Source: DASWJZ01 sp963805325 (GTDB taxonomy: Bacteria; Pseudomonadota; Alphaproteobacteria; Rhizobiales; Afifellaceae). Taken from it: 64,000 bases of DNA. The translations under genes and the position numbers were made by a program. Numbering within the stretch: position 1 is the stretch's first letter; each line of letters opens with the position of its first letter. The notes beneath the pieces are model-generated. The model made no database searches. It saw only the letters and a list, made by a program, of their open reading frames with translations, and was not told the origin of the DNA. The stretch covers positions 1-64,000 of the forward strand of contig CAWDTS010000020.1 of assembly GCA_963805325.1 (NCBI GenBank), in the 5' to 3' direction. Positions 36,171 through 44,760 of this stretch are shown here, in pieces.

Positions 36171-36333
36171 CTTTCATTCCCTCGTCGTCGTGCTTGAAGG
36201 GGATATCGGCCTGCTCACGGTAGCCTTGGCTCGCCCCCGGCCGCAGCACCCAGAGGATGACTCCGGCGAAGATCAGCGTGAGCGCGAGGAGCGCCCAGCT
36301 ATCGGCGAAGTGCCGCAGTTGATCGTAGTCCAC
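36163..36333 (-). CDS. ccoQ: cbb3 oxidase subunit IV (CcoQ/FixQ)
   Basis: A 56-residue protein from a GTG start at 36333 with GAGG just upstream. It has a single transmembrane helix (SWALLALTLIFAGVILWVL) followed by RPGASQGYREQADIPFKHDDEG, a typical CcoQ tail. It sits between ccoO and ccoP, starts six bases after the ccoO stop and overlaps the ccoP start. CcoQ stabilises CcoP in the complex. Confidence 0.93.
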   Translation of the reverse strand: MDYDQLRHFADSWALLALTLIFAGVILWVLRPGASQGYREQADIPFKHDDEGMKDG

Positions 36334-36338
36334 GTGCC

Positions 36339-37070
36339 TCACCTCAGATTGGCTTCGGAGCGCGGTTCGTAGCTGGTGAAGTCGACCAGCGTGCCCAGCA
36401 TTTGCAGATAGGCGACAAGCGCATCCATCTCGGTAACCCGGGTCGGGTCGCCGTCGAAGTCGCGCACGGTGACCTTGTTGCCGTAACGCTCGATGAGGCC
36501 GCTTAAGTCGGCGTTCGGATCGTCCTGCGCACGCAGATCGGCAACGGCGTTGTCGATCTCCTCCTTAGTGTAGGGGACACCGACATCGGCGTTCGCCGTC
36601 AGATCGTCGGCGATGGTCTTGTACCTGAGGTCCGTCTCAGCGAGGTGCGGGTAGCCGGGCATGATCGATGCCGGCACGACGGCGCGCGGATTCATCAGAT
36701 GCTCGACGTGCCATTCGTCGGAATAGCGCCCGCCGACACGTGCGAGATCCGGCCCGGTCCGCTTCGATCCCCACTGGAAGGGATGATCGTACATCGATTC
36801 CGCCGCGAGGCTGTAGTGGCCGTAGCGTTCCACCTCGTCGCGCATCGGGCGGATCATCTGGCTGTGGCAGAGATAGCAGCCCTCGCGCACGTAGATGTTG
36901 CGGCCGGCAAGCTCGAGCGGGGTGTAGGGGCGCATGCCCTCCACGTGCTCGATCGTGTTCTGTAGATAGAACAGGGGCACGATCTCGACGATGCCGCCGA
37001 TGGTCACGACGCCAAGGCTGAGCGCCAGAAGCAGCGTCGCGTTCTTCTCGATTGTCGCGTGAGTGATCAT
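36339..37070 (-). CDS. ccoO: cbb3 cytochrome oxidase subunit II (monohaem cytochrome c)
   Basis: A 243-residue protein with an N-terminal membrane anchor (LLLALSLGVVTIGGIVEIVPLF) and the haem c motif CYLCHSQMIRPMRDEVERYGHYS, which is diagnostic of FixO. The P-G-Y-P-H-L-A-E segment and MDALVAYLQMLG near the C-terminus agree with the family. It lies four bases behind ccoN, in the usual operon order. Confidence 0.96.
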   Translation of the reverse strand: MITHATIEKNATLLLALSLGVVTIGGIVEIVPLFYLQNTIEHVEGMRPYTPLELAGRNIYVREGCYLCHSQMIRPMRDEVERYGHYSLAAESMYDHPFQWGSKRTGPDLARVGGRYSDEWHVEHLMNPRAVVPASIMPGYPHLAETDLRYKTIADDLTANADVGVPYTKEEIDNAVADLRAQDDPNADLSGLIERYGNKVTVRDFDGDPTRVTEMDALVAYLQMLGTLVDFTSYEPRSEANLR

Positions 37071-37074
37071 CTTT

Positions 37075-38682
37075 TCATTCCGCCGGCTGAATGGCGCCCA
37101 TCGGACGCTCCTGGCGCAAATCCCCTGCGATCGTCCTCCAGACGTTGAAGGCCATGAGCAGGCCGCCGGTCAGGTAGAGGACGCCGCCGAGCGCGCGGAT
37201 CAGGTAGTAGGGGTGCATGGCCTGCACCGTCTCGACGAACGAATAGACGAGGAAGCCGAGGCTATCGTATTCGCGCCACATCAGGCCCTGCATGATGCCG
37301 GAGACCCACATCGCCGAGGCGTAGAGAACGATGCCGATGGTCGCCAGCCAGAAGTGCCAGTTGACAAGGCGAAGGCTGTAGAGGCGCTCGCGGTTCCAAA
37401 GGCGCGGCGTCAGGAAATAGACGGCGCCGAAGGAGATCATGCCGACCCAGCCCAGCGCACCGGAATGCACGTGGCCAATGGTCCAGTCGGTGTAGTGGGA
37501 GAGCGAGTTCACCGCCCTGATCGACATCACCGGTCCTTCGAAGGTCGACATGCCGTAGAAGGCGACGGCGATGACCATCATGCGCAGGATCGGATCGGTC
37601 CGGAGCTTGTCCCAGGCGCCGGAGAGCGTCATCAGGCCGTTGATCATGCCGCCCCAGGAGGGCATCCAAAGCATGACCGAGAACACCATGCCGAGGGTCT
37701 GCGCCCAGTCGGGGAGGGCCGTGTAGTGCAGGTGGTGCGGGCCGGCCCAGATGTAGAGGAAGATCAGCGACCAGAAGTGCACGATCGACAGCCGGTAGGA
37801 ATAGATCGGCCGGTTCGCCTGCTTCGGCACGAAATAGTACATCATGCCGAGGAAGCCGGCGGTCAGGAAGAATCCGACCGCGTTATGGCCGTACCACCAC
37901 TGGATCAGCGCGTCCTGCACGCCGGCATAGGCCGAGTAGCTCTTGGAGCCGAGGAAGGAGACCGGCATCGCCATGTTGTTCACGACGTGCAGCATCGCGA
38001 TCGTCACGATGAACGACAGGTAGAACCAGTTGGCGACGTAGATGTGCGGTTCCTTGCGCTTGAAGATCGTACCGAGGAACACCACCAGGTAGGCGACCCA
38101 GACCACGGTCAGCCAAAGATCCACGTACCATTCCGGCTCGGCGTATTCCCTCGATTGCGTGATGCCGAGAACGTAGCCGGTCGCAGCGAGCACTATAAAA
38201 AGCTGGTAGCCCCAGAAGACGAACCAGGCGAGCCTGCCGCCGAAGAGGCGCGCGCTACAGGTGCGCTGCACGACATAGAAGCTTGTCGCGATCAGCGCAT
38301 TGCCGCCGAAGGCGAAGATCACCGCGGAGGTGTGGACCGGCCGCAGCCGGCCGAAGGTCGTCCATGGGAGGTTGAGATTGAGGGCCGGGTAAGCCAGCTC
38401 AAGCGCGATATAGAGGCCAACCAGGAAACCGGCCAAGCCCCAGAACACCGTCGCGATGACGCCGGCGCGGATCACGTCGTCCATGTAGCCGTCGGGCTTT
38501 TCGTGGAACGGAATGTTCTTCGCCGTGACGTCCATAGTCCTCAGGCGCCAGATCATGGCGCCGAGCAGGATCACGGCGACGAGCCCCATATGAAAGGCGA
38601 AGAGCGGATCGTGCGCCTTGGCCGATGCGAGAAGCGCAAGGAGCGCGAACGCAAAGAACACCCAAGCTTGCAGCATCTGCAT
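37075..38682 (-). CDS. ccoN: cbb3 cytochrome oxidase catalytic subunit I
   Basis: A 535-residue haem-copper oxidase subunit with about 12 transmembrane helices. Conserved histidine-rich regions include WYGHNAVGFFLTAGFLGMMYYF, WAGPHHLHYTALPDWAQ and HVHSGALGWVGMISFG. It reduces oxygen to water at very low oxygen tension with high affinity. MQM at the N-terminus gives two close start choices (38682 or 38676). A FixK/FNR-type box lies 72 bases upstream. It is first in the ccoNOQP operon and divergent from hemN. Confidence 0.97.
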   Translation of the reverse strand: MQMLQAWVFFAFALLALLASAKAHDPLFAFHMGLVAVILLGAMIWRLRTMDVTAKNIPFHEKPDGYMDDVIRAGVIATVFWGLAGFLVGLYIALELAYPALNLNLPWTTFGRLRPVHTSAVIFAFGGNALIATSFYVVQRTCSARLFGGRLAWFVFWGYQLFIVLAATGYVLGITQSREYAEPEWYVDLWLTVVWVAYLVVFLGTIFKRKEPHIYVANWFYLSFIVTIAMLHVVNNMAMPVSFLGSKSYSAYAGVQDALIQWWYGHNAVGFFLTAGFLGMMYYFVPKQANRPIYSYRLSIVHFWSLIFLYIWAGPHHLHYTALPDWAQTLGMVFSVMLWMPSWGGMINGLMTLSGAWDKLRTDPILRMMVIAVAFYGMSTFEGPVMSIRAVNSLSHYTDWTIGHVHSGALGWVGMISFGAVYFLTPRLWNRERLYSLRLVNWHFWLATIGIVLYASAMWVSGIMQGLMWREYDSLGFLVYSFVETVQAMHPYYLIRALGGVLYLTGGLLMAFNVWRTIAGDLRQERPMGAIQPAE

Positions 38683-38753
38683 CAGGAGACCCCCAGCGGC
38701 CGCAAGAGAAGCGGCAGACGCACCATTTGCTAGCCGACGGGCGCTTGATGGCT

Positions 38754-38767
38754 TTGACGCAGATCAA
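38754..38767. promoter_or_regulatory. FNR/FixK-type box between ccoN and hemN
   Basis: TTGAC-GCAG-ATCAA is a good match to TTGAT-N4-ATCAA. On the minus strand it is followed after 21 bases by TAGCAA (38732-38727), close to the spacing of an activator-dependent class II promoter for ccoN. It is also 64 bases before the hemN start, and both genes are classical FixK/FNR targets. Confidence 0.75.
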
Positions 38768-38830
38768 GGACCCGACGCCGCGGATCGCCGCTCCTTGTGG
38801 GAAGCTGGCATCTGGCCCGGGAGCTTCCGC

Positions 38831-40181
38831 TTGGACACCGATCTTCTGCAGAAATGCGCGGCTTCCGTGCCGCGCTACACGAGCTTCCCGACCGCCCCGA
38901 ATTTCCACACTGGAATTGATTCCGGGCGGTATCGCGCTTGGTTGCAGGAGCTTCCTGCTGGCACGCCGCTCTCGCTCTACGTGCACATCCCCTATTGCGA
39001 ATCGCTTTGCTGGTTTTGCGGCTGCCACACCAAGGCGACACGCCAATACGCGCCGGTCGCCGCCTATCTGCGGCGACTTCTATGAGGAGATCGCGCTTGT
39101 CAGCGCGGCGCTGCCCAAGGGATGCCGCGTCAAGAGCATCCATTGGGGCGGCGGCACGCCGACGATGCTGACGAGCGAGGACATCTCGGCCCTCGCCACG
39201 GCGATCCGCAGCGGCTTCGATGTTGCCGCCGACGTGGAATTCGCGACCGAGATCGATCCGCGCAGCCTGACGCACGACCGCATCGCCGCGCTCGCCGAAG
39301 CCGGGCTGACGCGGGCGAGCATTGGCGTTCAGGACTTCAATCCGGCAGTGCAGAAGGCGATCAACCGCGAGCAGTCTCTGGCGCTCACCAAAGCGACGGT
39401 CGACGCGCTGCGCAATGCCGGGGTCCCGGCGGTCAACATCGACGTGCTCTACGGCCTGCCGCATCAATCGACGCGCATCCTGGTCGAGACGCTCCTGAAG
39501 GTGCTGCAGATTGAGCCGAACCGCATCGCGCTCTTCGGCTATGCGCATGTGCCGTGGCTGAAGCGCCATCAGCGCATGATCGATGAGACGGCACTTCCGG
39601 GTGCCGCCGAGCGCTTCCGCGCCTCCGGCCTCGCGGCCGAACTCATGGTCGCCTGGGGCTACGAACGGATCGGCATCGATCATTTCGCGCTGCCCGACGA
39701 CCTGCTTGCCGTGGCCGCGCGGGCAGGGCGCCTTCACCGCAATTTCCAGGGATACACGGATGACAGGTGCGAGGCGCTGATCGGGCTCGGCGCCTCGGCG
39801 ATCAGCCGGCTGCCGCAGGGCTACGTGCAGAATGTGGTGCCGGTCGACGATTACGCACGCCGCGTCAGCGCCGGAGAGCTTGCCGCAAACCGTGGCATCG
39901 AGCTCGACCAGGAGGACCGCGTGCGCGCCTATGCGATCGAGAGGCTGATGTGCGACTTCCGTTTGAGTCGGGCCGATATCAGGCGTCAGTTCGGAGCCGA
40001 CGCCGAAGCGCTTCTCGCTGACGCCGACCGTCTCGCCGAAACCGACCAGGACGGGATCCTGTTCAAAGACGAAGGGGCTATCCGCGTGACGGAGCGGGGC
40101 CGGCCGTTCGTGCGCTCCATCTGTGCGGCGCTCGATCCTTATTTCGCGCAAGGCGCCGCGCGGCACAGCGCTACCGTCTAA
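38831..40181 (+). CDS. hemN: oxygen-independent coproporphyrinogen III oxidase (one-base frameshift)
   Basis: A radical-SAM enzyme making protoporphyrinogen for haem without oxygen. The first part reads LQKCAASVPRYTSFPTAPNF and contains the iron-sulfur motif HIPYCESLCWFCGCHTK. Around 39073-39078 the frame shifts by one extra base and continues FYEEIALVSAALP, IHWGGGTPTML, EIDPRSLT and YGLPHQS. I chose a TTG start at 38831 because GGGAG lies seven bases before it and upstream sequence lacks homology. Combined length is about 450 residues, normal for HemN. Divergent pairing with ccoN fits FixK control. Confidence 0.92.
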
Positions 40182-40223
40182 CGTTTCCCGCTTCGCGAGT
40201 CTCTGCCGCAGTAGGCATCGTGC

Positions 40224-40268
40224 CGCCGCGTCGTGGCGTCGCTACCCGCCGCGTCGTGGTGTCGCTAC
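40224..40268. repeat. two tandem 22-bp direct repeats
   Basis: CGCCGCGTCGTGGCGTCGC followed by TAC at 40224-40245 recurs at 40247-40268 with a single C to T change and one base between copies. It lies in the hemN/RND convergent gap and touches the RND stop codon. Nothing further is visible in that 83-base gap. Confidence 0.7.
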
Positions 40269-43200
40269 GCCTGCGGCGCGACGGGCTTTCCGCGGCTCAG
40301 CGCCACATAGATCGCCGGGATCACCAGCACCGTCAGCGCAGTCGAGGAGGCGAGGCCGAAGAGAAGCGAGATGGCGAGGCCCTGAAAGATCGGATCAGCA
40401 AGGATCACGGCCGCGCCGATCATCGCTGCGAGCGCGGTCAAAAGGATCGGCTTGAAGCGGATAGCTCCTGCCTCGAGCAGCACGTCGATGAGCGGCCGAT
40501 CGGGCGTGCGGGCGTGGCGGATGAAATCCGCCAGCAGGATCGAATTCCTGACGATGATGCCGGCAAGCGCGATGAAGCCGATCATCGAGGTCGCGGTGAA
40601 CGGCGCCGCAAAAAGCCAATGCCCGATCATGATGCCGATAAAGGTGAGGGGTATCGGCGTCAGGATGACGAGCGGTAGCTTGAACGAGCCGAACTGCGCC
40701 ACGACCAGGATGTAGATGCCGATGATCGCCACGATGAAGGCCGCGCCCATGTCGCGGAACGTGACCCACGTCACTTCCCATTCGCCGTCCCAAAGCAGCG
40801 TGGGGTGCGATTCGTCGTCGGGCTGGCCGTGAAGCTTGACCGTAGGCTTCGGGATGTTGCCCCAGTCAATCGCGTTCATCTCGTCCCCGACCGCGATCAT
40901 GCCATAGACGGGCGCTTCGAACTCGCCGGCAAGCTCCGCCGTCACCGTTTCGATGGCGCGTCCGTTGTGGCGGAATATCGGGAAGGACGCCGGCTCATGC
41001 GTCACCGAGACCACGTCGCCGAGCTCGACCACGGAGCGCTCGCCCGGGATGACGTTGGCGGGAACTGGCGTTGCAAGTGCCGCCTCGCCGATCGTCGTCG
41101 CGCCTTTCGAGAGCGCCAGGCGAATCGGGATCGGCTGCCGGCCGCCGCCGCGATGTGAATAGCCGACGGTCGTTCCCAGGAAGAGCGCGTTGATCGTGTC
41201 GTACACGTCGCTCTCCTCGACCTTGTAGTATTCGAGATTGTCCTGATCGATGCCGAGGCGCACCCGCGTTGCCTGCTCGCCGAAGGAATTGTCGGTGTCG
41301 ACGATGAAGGGAACGCGCCCGAAGGCCTCCCGCACCTTCGTCGCGACCGCGCGCCGCGTCTCGGGGTCAGGCCCGTAGATCTCGGCGAGGAGCGTTGAAA
41401 GCACCGGCGGGCCAGGCGGCGGTTCTACCACCTTGAGCGCGATTCCGTCCGGCAGATCGAGGCCGGCAAGCCGCTTGCGAATCTCGAGCGCGATGGCGTG
41501 GCTGGCGCGCGAGCGTGCGCTTTTCGGCGTCAGGTTGATCTGGACGTCGCCGAGCTCGGGACTCGAACGCAGATAGTAGTGGCGGACCAGGCCGTTGAAG
41601 TTGAAGGGTGCCGCAGTGCCTGCGTAGGTCTCAAAGGACACGATCTCGGGAATCGGCGCCAGCCGGTCGACGATCATCTGCAGGGCACGGTCGGTGTCCT
41701 CCACCGACGATCCTTCCTTCAGATCGGCGACCACCTGCAGCTCCGCCTTGTTGTCGAAGGGAAGGAGCTTGACCGTCACGCTCTTCGTGTAGAGCAGCGA
41801 CAGCGAGGCGAGCGTGGCGATGCCGACAAGGATCAGGAAGGTCCAGGCGCGGGATTTCGAGCTCAGGATCGGGCGGGCGACGGCCATGTAGGCTCGCCCG
41901 AGCCAGCCGATCCCGCCATGCGCGCCGTGCGCCGCATGATCCTTGCGGCCGAGCCGCAGCATCAGCCACGGCGTCAGCATCACCGCGACGAAGAAGGAGA
42001 AGAGCATCGCGGCCGATGCATTGGCGGGTATCGGGCTCATGTAGGGGCCCATCATCCCCGACACGAACAGCATCGGCAGCAGGGCCGCGACCACCGTGAG
42101 CGTCGCGACGATGGTCGGATTGCCGACCTCGGCGACGGCATCGATCGCCGCCTCGCGGCGCGAACGGCCGTCGCCCATCGCCCAGTGCCTGGCGATGTTC
42201 TCGATTACCACGATGGCGTCGTCGACCAGAATGCCGATCGAGAAGATCAGCGCGAAAAGACTGACGCGATTCAACGTGTAGCCCATCAGTCGCGCGGCGA
42301 AGAGCGTGAGCAGGATCGTGGTCGGGATAACGACCGCGACGACGATCGCCTCGCGCCAGCCGATCGACACCGCGACGAGCACCACGATTGAGATCGTCGC
42401 CAACCCGAGATGGAAGAGCAGCTCGTTCGCCTTCTCGTTGGCTGTCTCCCCATAGTTCCGAGTGATCGTCAGCTCGACGTCGTCAGGGAAGATCTGACCG
42501 CGGACGGCATCGAGCCGCTTCACGATCTCGTCGGCGATGACGACTGCGTTCGTGCCCGGACGCTTGGCAATGGCGAGCGACACGGCCGGCGCGCGCTCCA
42601 GGCCCTTGTCCGTCTTCGACACGTTGTTGACGCGCGTCTCGTTCGGGTCTGTCGCGAGCACGATGTTGGCGACGTCGCGAACGTAGACCGGACGGCCGTC
42701 GCGCGCGGTCAGAAGCAGGTTGCCGATCTCCGTCAACGTCTGCAGCGTCTGGCCTCCGACCAGAACGCGCTGCTGGCCATCCTCGCGGACCATTCCGGCC
42801 TCGAAAGAGCGGTTGGCGCCCTCGATCTTGCCGGCGAGCTGCTGCAGCGTGATGCCGTAAAGCGAAAGCTTCTCCGGATCGGGCTCGACGCGAATTTCCT
42901 CAGGCTGCTGACCGACGATATAGGTGAGCCCGATGTCGGGGAGCTTCGCGACCTCCACCTGCAGCTCGCGGGCAAGCCTGGTCAGCCCGTTGGCGGTCCA
43001 GCGTGCGGCCGCTTCAGGCGTCGGCGTCAGCGTGACGACGACGATCGCGACGTCGTCGATGCCGCGCCCGACGATCAACGGCTCGGGAATGCCGACCGGG
43101 ATTCGGTCGAGATTGGCGCGCACCTTGTCGTGCACGCGAAGGACCGCGGCGTCGGCGCTGGTGCCGACCTTAAAGCGCGCCGTGACCAGCGCGCCGTCGT

Positions 43201-43471
43201 CCTTGGTCTGCGAATAGACGTGCTCGACGCCGTCGATGCTCTTGACGATGGTCTCAAGCGGCTCGGTGACGAGCTTGACTGCGTCCTCGGCCTTCAGGCC
43301 GTCAGCGCGGACGTGGATGTCCACCATTGGCACGGAGATCTGCGGCTCCTCCTCGCGCGGCAGCGTGATCAGCGCGACCACGCCCAAGGCAAAGGCGGCC
43401 AGCAGAAAGAGCGGGGTGAGCGGCGAGCCGATGAAGCTCCGCGTCAGGCCGCCGGCGATTCCAAGCTTCAT
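40265..43471 (-). CDS. RND family efflux permease
   Basis: A 1068-residue inner-membrane pump subunit with the standard plan: one N-terminal helix, a large periplasmic loop, six helices, a second periplasmic loop, then helices to the end. PMVDIHVRADGLKAEDAVKLVTEPLE and VFSIGILVDDAIVVIENIARHWAMG are typical RND segments. It uses proton motive force to extrude a substrate with the adaptor encoded just upstream. The substrate cannot be read; RND genes behind an SQR/DUF2892 pair are found in other proteobacteria, and a link to sulfur metabolism is plausible but unproven. Confidence 0.92.
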   Translation of the reverse strand: MKLGIAGGLTRSFIGSPLTPLFLLAAFALGVVALITLPREEEPQISVPMVDIHVRADGLKAEDAVKLVTEPLETIVKSIDGVEHVYSQTKDDGALVTARFKVGTSADAAVLRVHDKVRANLDRIPVGIPEPLIVGRGIDDVAIVVVTLTPTPEAAARWTANGLTRLARELQVEVAKLPDIGLTYIVGQQPEEIRVEPDPEKLSLYGITLQQLAGKIEGANRSFEAGMVREDGQQRVLVGGQTLQTLTEIGNLLLTARDGRPVYVRDVANIVLATDPNETRVNNVSKTDKGLERAPAVSLAIAKRPGTNAVVIADEIVKRLDAVRGQIFPDDVELTITRNYGETANEKANELLFHLGLATISIVVLVAVSIGWREAIVVAVVIPTTILLTLFAARLMGYTLNRVSLFALIFSIGILVDDAIVVIENIARHWAMGDGRSRREAAIDAVAEVGNPTIVATLTVVAALLPMLFVSGMMGPYMSPIPANASAAMLFSFFVAVMLTPWLMLRLGRKDHAAHGAHGGIGWLGRAYMAVARPILSSKSRAWTFLILVGIATLASLSLLYTKSVTVKLLPFDNKAELQVVADLKEGSSVEDTDRALQMIVDRLAPIPEIVSFETYAGTAAPFNFNGLVRHYYLRSSPELGDVQINLTPKSARSRASHAIALEIRKRLAGLDLPDGIALKVVEPPPGPPVLSTLLAEIYGPDPETRRAVATKVREAFGRVPFIVDTDNSFGEQATRVRLGIDQDNLEYYKVEESDVYDTINALFLGTTVGYSHRGGGRQPIPIRLALSKGATTIGEAALATPVPANVIPGERSVVELGDVVSVTHEPASFPIFRHNGRAIETVTAELAGEFEAPVYGMIAVGDEMNAIDWGNIPKPTVKLHGQPDDESHPTLLWDGEWEVTWVTFRDMGAAFIVAIIGIYILVVAQFGSFKLPLVILTPIPLTFIGIMIGHWLFAAPFTATSMIGFIALAGIIVRNSILLADFIRHARTPDRPLIDVLLEAGAIRFKPILLTALAAMIGAAVILADPIFQGLAISLLFGLASSTALTVLVIPAIYVALSRGKPVAPQA

Positions 43472-43481
43472 GTGGCAGGCT

Positions 43482-44489
43482 TCACGGTACGACGACCTTG
43501 TCGCCTTCGTGAATTCCCGTCAGAATCTCAACGCGTGCGTTGCCATCGTCGGCGTAGGTTTCGCCAAGGATGACGGCGACCTCGACCTCGCCGGCATCGG
43601 TCATGACGCGAACGGTATCGACACCATGCCGCGTAGTCACGGCCTTGATGGGAAGCATGATCGCGGAGCGCTTGGCGACCGGAATCCAGACGAGCGTTCG
43701 CTCGCCGACGAAGTAGTTGCTGAGCCCTTCCACATCAACGTCCGCCTCGACGCGACCGGACACGATTTCCGGATAGACCTTTGCGAGCTTTCCGAGTCGG
43801 GTCTTGATGGCGCCGTCGTTCCCGCCCTGCATGATCATCCGTTCGCCGACGGTGACGGTGTCTCCCTCGACAATCTGGGCGGCATGTCGCTCCGGCAGCG
43901 ACAGCCGAAGAAATGTGCCGCCGCCGGCGACACGGGCGATCGTCTCTCCGGCGAGGATGACCGAGCCGGGGGTCACCGGAACGGAGAGGACGCGGCCGGT
44001 GGCGGGGGCCAGCACCTTGCCCTCTCGCGACTGCTGCTCGATGACGGCGCGATTGGATTCGGCTGCCGCGAGCTGGTTCGCATAGACCTCGGCCTGCGTG
44101 CGCGCGGTATCGACGCGACTTTGCGGCGCCGCGCCGCGGGACAGGAGCTGCTGCGCGCGGTCGAGCTCGGTCGTGGCGTTCTCGAGCTGCGAGCGGAGCG
44201 CCATGACATCCGATTCGGCGGCCTCACGCTGGAGAGCGAGCTTCTCGTCGACCACGGTGGCAATCACCTGGCCTTCCTTGACCTCGCTTCCCTCGGTGAC
44301 TGTGATCGACTGGATCGTGCCGCCGATTCGCGCCCGCGCTGCGACGACATTGCGGCTTTCGACCTGGCCGAAGACGGCCTTGGTCTCGGCCACCGTCTCG
44401 CTATGCGCAACGATCTCGGCAGCCGGCGCCGCAGGCGCGACGCAGACCAGAAAGGCGAGGGCGGCTCCGCGCCACGCGGTTCTCGTCAT
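43482..44489 (-). CDS. RND efflux periplasmic adaptor (HlyD/MFP)
   Basis: A 335-residue membrane fusion protein with a signal peptide (AALAFLVCVAPAAPAAE, cleavage near residue 24). It shows the lipoyl-like half motifs ARIGGTIQSITVTEGSEVKEGQVIA and GKVLAPATGRVLSVPVTPGSVIL flanking a coiled coil (about residues 95-150), followed by a beta-barrel. It links the RND permease to an outer membrane channel not encoded here. The stop is 10 bases before the permease start, so the pair is one unit. Confidence 0.92.
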   Translation of the reverse strand: MTRTAWRGAALAFLVCVAPAAPAAEIVAHSETVAETKAVFGQVESRNVVAARARIGGTIQSITVTEGSEVKEGQVIATVVDEKLALQREAAESDVMALRSQLENATTELDRAQQLLSRGAAPQSRVDTARTQAEVYANQLAAAESNRAVIEQQSREGKVLAPATGRVLSVPVTPGSVILAGETIARVAGGGTFLRLSLPERHAAQIVEGDTVTVGERMIMQGGNDGAIKTRLGKLAKVYPEIVSGRVEADVDVEGLSNYFVGERTLVWIPVAKRSAIMLPIKAVTTRHGVDTVRVMTDAGEVEVAVILGETYADDGNARVEILTGIHEGDKVVVP

Positions 44490-44535
44490 CGAAATTCTCG
44501 CCCCTGAATTGCTACAGGCGTACGCGGCCCGCGCC

Positions 44536-44739
44536 TTACTGAAACGCCAGACCCGGTTTCACGCCGAGCTTCTTGAAGATGATCGCGGCGGGACAGAAGC
44601 CGGTGAAGGCGGACTGCAGCAGGTTTGCGCCGACGAAGACGGTCAGCCAATACCAATAAGGCGACACGAAATATCCGAGCGCCATGGACAGGAGCACCAT
44701 GAATCCCGCGAATGCGGTGACGGCACGACCGACGGTCAT
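44536..44739 (-). CDS. DUF2892 (YgaP-like) inner membrane protein
   Basis: A 67-residue protein with two predicted membrane helices (about residues 9-27 and 30-50). NLLQSAFTGFCPAAIIFKKLGVKPG is the DUF2892 signature; the GFCPA Cys is conserved. Such domains also occur at the C-terminus of the rhodanese YgaP and recur in sulfide-detoxification operons. It lies between the SQR gene and the RND adaptor on the same strand, with 21 bases to SQR, supporting a sulfur-related operon. Confidence 0.88.
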   Translation of the reverse strand: MTVGRAVTAFAGFMVLLSMALGYFVSPYWYWLTVFVGANLLQSAFTGFCPAAIIFKKLGVKPGLAFQ

Positions 44740-44760
44740 TTGCTTTCTCCTTGATCGCCG

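Noticed and set aside
37063..38733. 556-residue plus-strand reading frame
   Set aside because: Exact antisense of ccoN, His/Arg/Glu-rich low-complexity translation; shadow of a real gene.
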